Origin: Actinacidiphila paucisporea
GTDB lineage: Bacteria > Actinomycetota > Actinomycetes > Streptomycetales > Streptomycetaceae
DNA length: 64,000 bases
NCBI RefSeq assembly: GCF_900142575.1
Contig: NZ_FRBI01000005.1
Span: 124,001-188,000, forward strand
Direction: 5' to 3'
In this document: one piece after another, positions 52,082 through 59,761 of the stretch
Layout of the letters: every line of letters begins with the position of its first letter
Position numbering within the stretch: position 1 is the first letter of the stretch
Translations under genes and position numbers: made by a program
The notes under the pieces: model-generated
What the model saw: only the letters and a program-made list of their open reading frames with translations
Database searches by the model: none
What the model was told of the DNA's origin: nothing

Positions 52082-52423
52082 TTCCCCCGGGGCGGGCTCG
52101 TGAGCTGGGCAGATGCGGACAGAAGGTCGCTGACCTGGGGAAACTTTTGCCGCTGGTTGCCACTGGTGGTGGGCACCTTCGCGGGGCGTGTGTGCTGAAT
52201 GCGTGCTGCCTGGCCGAGGGCTGGGTGCCCAGGGGAGAACCGCCCGCCGGCATCAGCCTGCTCGGCTGCCGATCAAATTCACACTCGGACGGGCGCCTGC
52301 CAAGACGAGGCCGCCGGCCCGGACCGCAGATGCGGAATGGGCCGACGGCCGGGTGCCACTACGTATGACTCCTCATGCACTGCTGGCTGACACCGCAAGA
52401 GCGCGGGGGTTCAGCCAGTCGCA
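52082..52423. other. Non-coding left end of the island
   Basis: About 340 bp immediately inside the attachment scar with no convincing gene and no integrase reading frame. Possibly old attP-arm sequence. Confidence 0.4.
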
Positions 52424-52708
52424 CTAGAAGATGCGCATCACCAGCCTCACGACGAAGACGGCCAGGTCGACCACCCACCGCCACAGGCGGTTTCCCGCGG
52501 CATCGGCGAAGCCCCGCCCCGTCCAGGACAACAGACCGAAGACCTTGCCGATCCGGGAGTTGCGGGACTCGGACAGGGCACAGCGCTCACAGCGCGGCGG
52601 CGGCTTGCGGGAGCCGCGCCCGGAGGGGCGGTTGGCCCGCCGGGCGCGGCGGGCCTGGGCCGCACTCTTGCGCGACATGTGCGGACGGGGGCGATTACGC
52701 TTACTCAC
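52424..52708 (-). CDS. Small basic protein with hydrophobic C-terminus (hypothetical)
   Basis: A 94-residue frame: an Arg/Lys/Pro-rich N-terminal half with a CERC motif, and a C-terminal hydrophobic helix ending VVDLAVFVVRLVMRIF, which could insert in the membrane. The GTG at 52708 has GGAG upstream; an ATG at 52720 would overlap that site. No family recognised. First candidate gene inside the island. Confidence 0.45.
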   Translation of the reverse strand: MSKRNRPRPHMSRKSAAQARRARRANRPSGRGSRKPPPRCERCALSESRNSRIGKVFGLLSWTGRGFADAAGNRLWRWVVDLAVFVVRLVMRIF

Positions 52709-53029
52709 GAGGGGCTCCATAGGGATGCAACGGCCTGACGGGGTTCTTCGGGGGCCCGGCTGGTCCTCGGCCTCAGAAACCGGACCACCGGGCCCTTCTG
52801 TGGGCGTAGCTGGATAGAGCCGACGACCCAGAAGGGCTGCGGCTCGCGGACGTGAACCAGTACCTGACCTGCTTTCTCGCATGATCGGACGTACTGACGT
52901 CGAAACTGCCCGTCGAATGCGTCCTAGGCCTTCACATCTTGCACCACCGGCGAATAAGATTCGACGGATTGCAGGAGATCCTACACGCCCACCGGTTGCC
53001 GGAATAACGCTCGCCCGAAGCAGGCGGCG
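52709..53029. other. Intergenic region without recognised gene
   Basis: About 320 bp. An imperfect inverted repeat (CCCTTCTG...CAGAAGGG) is near 52793-52834. Nothing else recognised. Confidence 0.35.
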
Positions 53030-53707
53030 TCAAGATTGCACCCCCATCCGTGAACGGGATGCGAAAATCACCATGTCTACCATCCCGCCACTCCGATGAA
53101 CGACCATTTCCCCGAGCAGGATACGCGCGGCATCTTCGTCGCCGTACTCCAGTAGCATTTCAACAGCGGACTGAAGCTGCGCCACCGACGCAGACATACT
53201 CATGCGGCGTAAAATCCGGAATGCTTCATTCCGGTTGCCAGCCCCGAGGAGTGCGAGGGCTTCCCTCGTCGGCGAGCGCTTGCCGACCGCCGGGAGAGAC
53301 GGAGCCTGCGCGTTGCGCCGGTCCCCCTCACTAGCGGCCAGTGGACGCCCCCTGTTGCGCCGGTCCCCCTCCGTCGACGCCGACATGGCGGCACGTCGAT
53401 CCCTGCAGGCCGAGTGGCGGCAGGAGACTTCGTGGCGCATGTCGATCAACTGGTCAAGCCGGTAAGGGACAGTGCGCCCCGCGGCCAGTGCCACCTTCAC
53501 CGCCTCGGAGTACAAGCGGGCGAGGGACCGCTCCTGCGGAGCACGCCGCCCGTGGAGCCAGTGGGAGACCGCGGGTTCGGAGACGCCGACCCGCCCCGCC
53601 ACCGATGCCATCGTGAGCGGCGCGAACAGGGAGTACAGCTCATTCAGGGCAGCGGCGAATTCCCGCTCAGCCTCTCCGTCAATGTCGACTTTTACCGTAC
53701 GCGGCAC
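53030..53707 (-). CDS. Helix-turn-helix protein with EGDRRN repeat linker
   Basis: A 225-residue protein starting at the GTG at 53707, with GGAGG five bases upstream. The N-terminal XRE-like helix-turn-helix is LTMASVAGRVGVSEPAVSHWLHGRRAPQE; the middle is a basic low-complexity linker in which EGDRRN occurs twice; the C-terminal helical part (EALALLGAGNRNEAFRILRRM, ARILLGEMV) resembles TPR-like helices. Probably a regulator, perhaps of the divergent restriction-associated genes starting at 54012. Confidence 0.72.
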   Translation of the reverse strand: MPRTVKVDIDGEAEREFAAALNELYSLFAPLTMASVAGRVGVSEPAVSHWLHGRRAPQERSLARLYSEAVKVALAAGRTVPYRLDQLIDMRHEVSCRHSACRDRRAAMSASTEGDRRNRGRPLAASEGDRRNAQAPSLPAVGKRSPTREALALLGAGNRNEAFRILRRMSMSASVAQLQSAVEMLLEYGDEDAARILLGEMVVHRSGGMVDMVIFASRSRMGVQS

Positions 53708-54011
53708 AGGACCTCCGGCTCCTTGCGCGAGGGAGAGCGCGACCGCCATGCAGGCGACGCGGGTCGACACTACATCGGCCAGCGGGCTCTCGGAAAGCTG
53801 CCGCAGGGAGGAATTCCCTACCGCGCTGTAAAGAATCCCGTTCGCGCACCACGCCACCGGGGAGGACGCATATCCCCATGAAGTACCCCAACGAGAACAT
53901 ACGGGCTTATCATGTCCCGCCGTGACCGTGGTATAAATAATCTGGTGGCAGAAGACTCTCAGCTCGACGGCCCTTCCAGCCGCCACCCCTTGAACTACTT
54001 CCTAAGATCCG
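53708..54011. promoter_or_regulatory. Divergent promoter region of the island regulators
   Basis: A 304-bp gap between divergent genes. CGTGACCGTGGTATAAAT (53921-53938) contains a TATAAA hexamer and resembles the element at 50302-50318. It is an unusually AT-rich patch for this DNA and a likely promoter. Confidence 0.4.
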
Positions 54012-54704
54012 GTGGTGCGAATGTCTGACCTCCCCTCGTGGGAAGACCCTTCCCTGGGAACGATGAAGCGGGCTGCCCTCTGGCTGGTGACCGTTGTCGG
54101 TGAAGGCGAGGTCTTCACGAAGGAAGAGCTGCGCCAGGCATTCCCCGGCGTCTCGCAGGTCGACAGGCGCATGCGGGACCTGCGGGATTTCGGGTGGGTG
54201 ATCAGTACGAACAGAGAGGACAAAAGCCTCGATCCGGTCGAGCAGCGCTTCGTGAAGCCGGGGATTCCCGTCTGGGAGCCCGGGAAGGCGACCCGCCCGC
54301 GAGGCACGATCGCCATCGGGGCCGGCAGGCGGCGCGAGGTCATCTCCGGTGACGGCAACATGTGCCGCTCGTGCGGCATCACACCGGGTTCCGTCTACGA
54401 GGGGACCTACGAGCAGGCACAGCTCGACATCGCGCGCCGGGACGTGCTCCGTCCGGATGGCACCACAAAGGAAGAGCTGGTCACCGAGTGCCAGCGGTGC
54501 CGCCTCGGCGCCCGTGAACTTGTAGTGGATCTGGCGAAGGTGCTGAGCGCCGTCAACGCGCTGCCTGTCGCAGAGCGCCGCGCTCTTGCCGGCTGGGCCG
54601 AGGCGGACGAGCGGGTCTTCAGCGCGGCCGAGCGGATCTGGGGCGAGTACCGCTCCCTGCCCGAGGAATCCCGCGCCGCAGTACGCGCGGCGCTCGGACT
54701 TTGA
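54012..54704 (+). CDS. Winged-helix protein with C4 zinc-finger (degenerate HNH-like) domain
   Basis: A 230-residue protein. Residues about 15-80 look like a winged helix (EVFTKEELRQAFPGVSQVDRRMRDLRDFGWVI). Residues about 110-165 hold MCRSCG and TECQRCR, two CxxC pairs spaced as in HNH endonucleases, but the usual His-Asn-His catalytic residues are not seen (the first His position reads IARRD). So it is either a structural zinc finger or an inactive or divergent HNH nuclease. First gene of a tight co-directional set with the ParB-like and helicase genes. The GTG at 54012 or ATG at 54021 may be the start. Confidence 0.68.
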   Translation: MVRMSDLPSWEDPSLGTMKRAALWLVTVVGEGEVFTKEELRQAFPGVSQVDRRMRDLRDFGWVISTNREDKSLDPVEQRFVKPGIPVWEPGKATRPRGTIAIGAGRRREVISGDGNMCRSCGITPGSVYEGTYEQAQLDIARRDVLRPDGTTKEELVTECQRCRLGARELVVDLAKVLSAVNALPVAERRALAGWAEADERVFSAAERIWGEYRSLPEESRAAVRAALGL

Positions 54705-54744
54705 GCTGCACGGCGATCAACACATCCAGCAGGGGGAGAGTGCA

Positions 54745-56163
54745 GTGACGCAAGACTACGGGCGCCCCGCCCGCGCCGAGGAGAACCGCGCGACGGTGGC
54801 CCGGCGGCTCAAGGAACTCGCTGATGCCGACGGTGCCCGCGAGACCCTGACGATCGAGTGGCGCGGCAAGCCCGGCCACTTCGACGTCATCGAGATGCAG
54901 GTGGGGGACCTCTACTACAACCCGGCCACACACCGCATCCGCGCCCAGCGCAGCCACGACGTGGGCCGGGACAGGCTGCTGGACACCGAGCCGTGGAGCG
55001 ACGAGAGCCAGGAGTACCTCGACCTCCTGCTCAAGGCCCTGCCTTCTGATCCCTCCCGGCCGGACCCCGAGTTCGTCCATCTGGCGGAGAGTCTCCGTGA
55101 CTACGGGCAGAACGACCCCGGCCTGATCACCCGCGACGGCATCCTCGTCAACGGCAACACCCGGCGGGCCGCACTGCTGCAGGAGTTCGGGCCCACCCGC
55201 GCAATGCGTGTCGCCGTGCTGCCCGAGTCGTGCGACTGGTCCGACATCGCCGCCGTCGAGCTCTCGCTCCAGCTGCGCAAGGACCACCGCAGGGACTACT
55301 CGTACATCAACCGGCTGCTCGCCATTGATGAGATGGCGGCGCAGGGGACGTCGCTGCCGACTATTGCGACGGCCTTCCGCAGCACCGTAGAGGCGTGCCG
55401 GCGGGACCAATGGGTCCTCAGCATCATCCGGACCATGATCAAGAGGAGCGAGGCCAGCGGGAAAGCGCTCCCACTCATCGCGTTCGAGGACCACACGGAG
55501 AAGCTGCGCGAACTCCACCGCAAGTACGCCAAGGAGGCCGCCAGCAACCCGGACAAGGCGGAGCTGATGCTGGAGTCCCGCCTCTCGGCTATCGCGCTGG
55601 GGTTCTCCAAGACCGACGTGCGGCTCATCGAGTCCGACTTCCAGGACCGCTACCTGGCAAAGGCACTCCCCGAGGGCCTGCAGCCCGCAGCGCCGACTGC
55701 GGGCGAGGTGAAGATCCCCGGACTGGCGCGGTCGGTGAAGGGACCGTCCGACAGGCTGGCCTCGGCCCGTGCGATGACCGATGCGCTCCTCCAGGCCCGT
55801 GCACTCAGTTCCGCGGATGTATCGCTCAGCAGCCGCGACGGGGTCCGGGCGCAGAACACCCTCGCAACGTACAAGGACGCCTTCGAGGAGTCCCTCGACT
55901 TCGCCGGCAAGGACGCCCGGGTCCGCAAGCGCAAGCAGGCCGCTCCCGCCCGGCTGGCCGACGCGTGCCAGGACATCGACCAGTGCGTCACCGACCTGGT
56001 CATGTCCCGCAGTTCGCGCAGCCTCGACGAGGATGCCTTCGACGACGCCGTGGCCAAACTCAGGAAGAGCCTGGGTAAGCTCGCCGTCGAGGTCAAGCGC
56101 ACCATCCCCGAGCCCGGGGACGAAACCTCCTGGCTGGTCGGACTGCTCAAAGAAGGGCTGTGA
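54745..56163 (+). CDS. ParB/Srx-fold nuclease-like protein
   Basis: A 472-residue protein with a ParB N-terminal-type domain (about 40-155: HFDVIEMQVGDLYYNPATH, FVHLAESLRDYGQ, ILVNGNTRRAALLQEFG), where the NGNTRRAAL box corresponds to the ParB CTP-binding/catalytic motif. The remainder is helical and includes a possible helix-turn-helix (GTSLPTIATAFRSTVEACRR). Not a chromosomal ParB: it lacks the GERR box and sits in a restriction island. The GTG at 54745 has GGGGGAG six bases upstream; the helicase starts directly after its stop, so they are coupled. Confidence 0.72.
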   Translation: MTQDYGRPARAEENRATVARRLKELADADGARETLTIEWRGKPGHFDVIEMQVGDLYYNPATHRIRAQRSHDVGRDRLLDTEPWSDESQEYLDLLLKALPSDPSRPDPEFVHLAESLRDYGQNDPGLITRDGILVNGNTRRAALLQEFGPTRAMRVAVLPESCDWSDIAAVELSLQLRKDHRRDYSYINRLLAIDEMAAQGTSLPTIATAFRSTVEACRRDQWVLSIIRTMIKRSEASGKALPLIAFEDHTEKLRELHRKYAKEAASNPDKAELMLESRLSAIALGFSKTDVRLIESDFQDRYLAKALPEGLQPAAPTAGEVKIPGLARSVKGPSDRLASARAMTDALLQARALSSADVSLSSRDGVRAQNTLATYKDAFEESLDFAGKDARVRKRKQAAPARLADACQDIDQCVTDLVMSRSSRSLDEDAFDDAVAKLRKSLGKLAVEVKRTIPEPGDETSWLVGLLKEGL

Positions 56164-57999
56164 GTGCCGGATACCACTGCTCCCAGCCTCGCCCTCGGGT
56201 TCGACATCAGTCGGACCCGGGCACTGCTGCGGACGGTTCCGGAATACAAGGGGGACCTCGCTCGGCTGCTGTCCCGGTTCCCCAGCGGCCGGATGACCGA
56301 ACTGCTCACCGCGGCAATCCCGGTCGATGAGTTCGTCGCGGGCCTCGAAGCACTCGCCGGCTGGCCCGACCCGGAGGGTGTCGTCTTCGACGGCCCCTTC
56401 CAGGCTCTGGTCGAGGAGATGCTCGACACCGCCGAGACCGCGGAGCGGTTCCTCAACGGCGGGACCGACGGGGAAGCCGTCGCGCCGGAAGACCTCGACG
56501 GCCTGCTGGGCGACGGATGGCGCGGCGGTCTGACCTCCTTCCAGCAGCGGGACGCGGCCCGGCTGCTGTCGCTGCGGCACGGGGCGAACTTCAGCGTGCC
56601 GGGGGCCGGCAAGACCCGGGTAGCGCTGGCCGTGTTCGCCGCGCTCCGCGAGCGCGGCGAGGTTGACCGGCTGCTCGTCGTCAGCCCCAAGTCCGCCTAT
56701 GAGGCGTGGCAGTTCGAGAGCCGTGTCTGCTTCGAGCGGCCGCTGGACGTCCAGGTGGTCGGCAGCCGGATGCCCGAGTCCGCCGACGTCCTCCTGGTGA
56801 ACTACGAGCGGCTCGGCCGTTCCCAGTTCGGCCTGGCGGACTGGCTCACCTCTGTGCCCACGATGCTGGTCCTGGACGAGGCCCATCGCATGAAGCTCGG
56901 TGGCGCCGGCGTGTACGGGGCCGTCTGCCTAGCGCTGGGGCCGCTGAGCACCCGTCGGCTCATCCTCACGGGTACCCCGGCGCCGAACGGGGCGAAGGAC
57001 CTGGAGAACCTGCTGTCGTTCGTCTGGCCCGGCCATGGCCGCCGGGTGGTGACCCAGGCGGTCGACGGCGGCGACCTCGCCGAGGCCAGCCGCGTCCTGC
57101 GTCCGCTCTACACCCGCACCACCAAGCAGGAGCTCGGCCTCCCGCCCGTCGACCTGCGGCTGCGGATGCTGCCCATGCCCCCGCTGCACCGCGAGATCTA
57201 CGACGCGATGGTCGGCCGCTTCACCGCGCGCGCCGAGTCCAGCCGCTCGGACTTCCAAGCCTTGGGCAAAGCAGTGCTCCGCCTGCTGATGGCCGCAACC
57301 AGTCCGGCCCTCCTTGTTGCGGGCGCCACCAAGTACGAGCCCCTCTCGCTCCGGGTACCGCCGCTCACCGTCCCCGATGGCGACCCCCTCATGGCGCTCC
57401 TCCGGAAGCTGCCGAGCTACGAGGTGCCGCCCAAGTACCAGGAGGCACTTGCAATCGTTGCGGCCAACGCCGCGGAGGGGCGCAAGACCCTGGTGTGGGC
57501 GAGTTTCGTGCGGAGCATCACGACCCTGGAGCGCCTCTTCGCGGACTACCGCCCAGCCGTCGTACACGGGGGGACTCCGGACAGGGACGAGCAGTTGCGC
57601 CGTTTCCGTGAGGATGCGGACTGTGCGGTCCTCGTCTCCAACCCGGCCACGCTCGGCGAGGGCATCAGCCTGCACCAGGTCTGCCACGACGCGGTGTTCA
57701 TCGACCGCGACTTCCAGGCCGGGCGCTTCCTCCAGAGCCTCGACCGCATCCACCGCCTCGGTCTGCCTCCCGACACCGTGACGCGTATCACCGTCCTGGC
57801 GTCGGAAGGGACCGCCGATGAGGTGGTCGCCATGCGCCTGGGCGAGAAACTCGACTTCATGGGCCGCATCCTCGACGACCCCTCCGTACAGATGCTCAGC
57901 GACCTGGAGGAGGAGCCGGCCTTCGCCGCAGGCATGGACGCGGCGGACCTCCAGGCTCTGCTCCGCCATGCCCGGGGAGCAGAAGCCGAGCACAGCTGA
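56164..57999 (+). CDS. SNF2-like superfamily 2 DNA helicase/translocase
   Basis: A 611-residue protein. An N-terminal helical region of about 120 residues is followed by two RecA-like lobes: FQQRDAARLLSL (Q-motif-like), Walker A PGAGKT (146-151), DEAH (238-241), LTGTPAPNG (motif III), VWASFVRSI, VHGG, VSNPATLGEGISLHQV (V) and QSLDRIHRLG (VI). Such motors translocate on duplex DNA. It starts at a GTG immediately after the ParB-like gene stop. The partner genes suggest that it remodels or scans DNA for the restriction apparatus. Confidence 0.88.
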   Translation: MPDTTAPSLALGFDISRTRALLRTVPEYKGDLARLLSRFPSGRMTELLTAAIPVDEFVAGLEALAGWPDPEGVVFDGPFQALVEEMLDTAETAERFLNGGTDGEAVAPEDLDGLLGDGWRGGLTSFQQRDAARLLSLRHGANFSVPGAGKTRVALAVFAALRERGEVDRLLVVSPKSAYEAWQFESRVCFERPLDVQVVGSRMPESADVLLVNYERLGRSQFGLADWLTSVPTMLVLDEAHRMKLGGAGVYGAVCLALGPLSTRRLILTGTPAPNGAKDLENLLSFVWPGHGRRVVTQAVDGGDLAEASRVLRPLYTRTTKQELGLPPVDLRLRMLPMPPLHREIYDAMVGRFTARAESSRSDFQALGKAVLRLLMAATSPALLVAGATKYEPLSLRVPPLTVPDGDPLMALLRKLPSYEVPPKYQEALAIVAANAAEGRKTLVWASFVRSITTLERLFADYRPAVVHGGTPDRDEQLRRFREDADCAVLVSNPATLGEGISLHQVCHDAVFIDRDFQAGRFLQSLDRIHRLGLPPDTVTRITVLASEGTADEVVAMRLGEKLDFMGRILDDPSVQMLSDLEEEPAFAAGMDAADLQALLRHARGAEAEHS

Positions 58000-58210
58000 T
58001 CCCGCCCCGTGGCCCGCGGATCAGAGCGAGCCGTCGTTCAGCAGCCCGGTCCAGTGCGTCCGCCTCGCGCTCGAGAACGATACGGCCGTCGCCGTCACCG
58101 AACGCGAGCAGCTTGGAGTCCGGATCGAGGCCCGCTTCGGCCAGCAGGTCCAAGGGCAGTGCGACCCGGCCTTCGGCGTCAACGATTGTTTCGGCGGGCC
58201 CGCAGATCAT
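57896..58210 (-). CDS. AbrB/SpoVT-like swapped-hairpin DNA-binding protein
   Basis: A minus-strand frame of 104 residues whose first 55 form an AbrB/MazE-type domain (IVDAEGRVALPLDLLAEAG, SKLLAFGDGDGRIVLERE). The later part overlaps the 3' end of the helicase gene and looks unlike AbrB. One extra G in the CCGGG run near 58032 would instead give a short end (LLNDGSL, stop), so a frameshift is possible. It diverges from the NaeI-type nuclease across 76 bp containing a nested palindrome, so it probably regulates that gene. Confidence 0.62.
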   Translation of the reverse strand: MICGPAETIVDAEGRVALPLDLLAEAGLDPDSKLLAFGDGDGRIVLEREADALDRAAERRLALIRGPRGGISCARLLLPGHGGAEPGGPPRPCLRRRPAPPPGR

Positions 58211-58254
58211 GCCGCCGAGTCCTGCCCGCCGGGATGGGATACTTCCGCGCCCCT

Positions 58255-58290
58255 CCACAGGGTGGGGACAGATAGGGTCCCGTCCTGTGG
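58255..58290. promoter_or_regulatory. Nested palindrome between the AbrB-like and NaeI-type genes
   Basis: CCACAGG (58255-58261) and CCTGTGG (58284-58290) enclose GGGAC (58265-58269) and GTCCC (58277-58281). The right arm covers the proposed GTG start (58287) of the nuclease gene, so a bound protein would block its expression. This fits control of a restriction gene by a small regulator. Confidence 0.6.
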
Positions 58291-59240
58291 ACGACGGTAC
58301 TGAGGCGATACAGGTCCCCCTCTGGGGACAGGAGCCGGTGCAGGACGAGGAGCTGGAGGCCGTAGCGGAAGCGATCCTGCGGCAGGACCTGGACGGGGAG
58401 CGCACCGCAGGCGCGATTCGCAGGAGCATTGACATGCTTCTCGACGGGCAGCACACCGGCCGCTTCCGCTGGGAGCAGCTTTACAAGACGGAGAAGGCCC
58501 ATATGGGGACCCTCGTCGAGATCAACCTCCAGCGCGAGTTCGGCTTCGGCGACGGGGAGGAGATGGACTACCGGATCGTCGGCGTAGACGTGGACTGCAA
58601 GTTCTCGCAGACTCCGGGCGGCTGGATGATCCCACCGGAAGCCCTCGGACACGTACTGCTCGTTGTCTGGGCCAGCGACACCAAAGCCCAATGGTCCGCC
58701 GGCCTGGTGCGCGCAGTTCCCGGCAGCCTCAACACCGGCGGGAACCGCGATGCCAAGACCACCCTGAACAAGGCGGGCCGGACAGCCATCCGCTGGCTCT
58801 TCCATGAGGCGCCGCTCAAGGAGAACATGCTGCTCCGGCTCTCGCCGGACGACGCGGAGGCGGTCTTCGCCCACAAGTCCGGGCAGCGCCGCGTCGATGA
58901 GCTCTTCCTGCGTGCCCAGGGAAAGCGCATCAGCCGGACCGTGGTCGCCACCGTCGCCATGCAGGAGGACTACATGAAACGGGTCCGCTATAACGGCGGC
59001 TCCCGCTCGCGCCTGCAGCCCAGAGGCATCGTCATCCTCGGCCACTACACGAGCCACGGCGACATCGCGCGCCTGCTGGGTCTGCCCGTCCCGCAGGCAG
59101 GAGACTCGGTGAGCGTGCGGCTCGCCCGTCGGCAGGCGCCCCACAGCGACGCGCCCTACATTGAATTGAACGGGGAGCAGTGGGTACGAGCACTGCCGTC
59201 GGACCCCGAAGAGACCGTTCCGAAACTGCCCGAGATATGA
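58287..59240 (+). CDS. NaeI-type restriction endonuclease (type IIE)
   Basis: A 317-residue protein, the length of NaeI itself (known to cut GCCGGC and to need two sites). Catalytic residues align: E78 (GTLVEIN), D94 (EEMDYRI), D103 and K105 (DVDCKFS), equivalent to NaeI E70, D86, D95, K97. The leucine at position 51 (SIDMLLDGQHTGR) corresponds to NaeI L43, whose change to Lys turns NaeI into a topoisomerase. The C-terminal CAP-like DNA-binding domain (RGIVILGHYTSHGDIARLLGLPVP) is present. The GTG at 58287 aligns with the NaeI start. Overlaps vsr by ATGA. Specificity of this copy is inferred, not shown. Confidence 0.9.
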   Translation: MDDGTEAIQVPLWGQEPVQDEELEAVAEAILRQDLDGERTAGAIRRSIDMLLDGQHTGRFRWEQLYKTEKAHMGTLVEINLQREFGFGDGEEMDYRIVGVDVDCKFSQTPGGWMIPPEALGHVLLVVWASDTKAQWSAGLVRAVPGSLNTGGNRDAKTTLNKAGRTAIRWLFHEAPLKENMLLRLSPDDAEAVFAHKSGQRRVDELFLRAQGKRISRTVVATVAMQEDYMKRVRYNGGSRSRLQPRGIVILGHYTSHGDIARLLGLPVPQAGDSVSVRLARRQAPHSDAPYIELNGEQWVRALPSDPEETVPKLPEI

Positions 59241-59728
59241 GCGCGAAAGCACACGACGCCGACGCAGGCGCTGCATGGACAGCGCCGAAGGGCTCGTGGG
59301 CCTCTTCAGCCGCTAACCGGCGCAGCATGCTGGGAAACCGCGCTCGCGACACCGCCCCAGAGCTGGCCCTGCGCTCCCTCGTCCACGCGGCCGGGCTGCG
59401 TTACCGCGTCGCGGCCAAGCCGCTGCCCGGCATGCGGAGGACCGCCGACATGGTGTTCCGGCCGGTACGGATAGCGGTCTTCGTCGACGGCTGCTTCTGG
59501 CACGGGTGTAAGCAGCACTTCGTGCCGCCGAAGACCAACCCCGACTACTGGCGCGAGAAGATCGGCGGCAACATGCGCCGCGATCGCGAGACCGATGCAC
59601 GATTGGAAGAGGCCGGATGGCTGGTCCTGCGCTTCTGGGAGCACGAGCCTGCCGGTGAGTGCGCGGAGGCCGTGGTCGGAGCGGTGAGAGGGCGGCGGGC
59701 AGCGCAGCAGCGCCGGGACGACGCGTAG
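59237..59728 (+). CDS. vsr: Very short patch repair endonuclease Vsr
   Basis: A 163-residue DNA mismatch nuclease (RSMLGNRARDTAPELALRS, LPGMRRTADMVF, AVFVDGCFWHGCKQH, GWLVLRFWEHE), with the catalytic Asp in RTADMVF and His in FWHGC. It nicks T:G mismatches made by deamination of 5-methylcytosine. The ATG overlaps the nuclease stop, tying it to the restriction gene; the methyltransferase convergent with it makes the 5-methylcytosine that creates the need. Confidence 0.92.
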   Translation: MSAKAHDADAGAAWTAPKGSWASSAANRRSMLGNRARDTAPELALRSLVHAAGLRYRVAAKPLPGMRRTADMVFRPVRIAVFVDGCFWHGCKQHFVPPKTNPDYWREKIGGNMRRDRETDARLEEAGWLVLRFWEHEPAGECAEAVVGAVRGRRAAQQRRDDA

Positions 59729-59761
59729 GCGGTCGCCCGGGCTGCCATACCGCGGGGGCAG

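Noticed and set aside
53341..53616. Plus-strand frames opposite the helix-turn-helix gene
   Set aside because: Arg/Pro-rich shadow frames; the minus-strand gene has a strong ribosome site and helix-turn-helix.
54745..56163. Chromosome-partitioning ParB
   Set aside because: It lacks the GERRxRA box and parS-binding helix-turn-helix pattern, and real parB lies elsewhere near oriC; better described as ParB/Srx-fold.
54619..56886. Long minus-strand frame of 755 codons opposite the ParB-like and helicase genes
   Set aside because: A mirror frame caused by GC-biased third positions; no ribosome site or domain.
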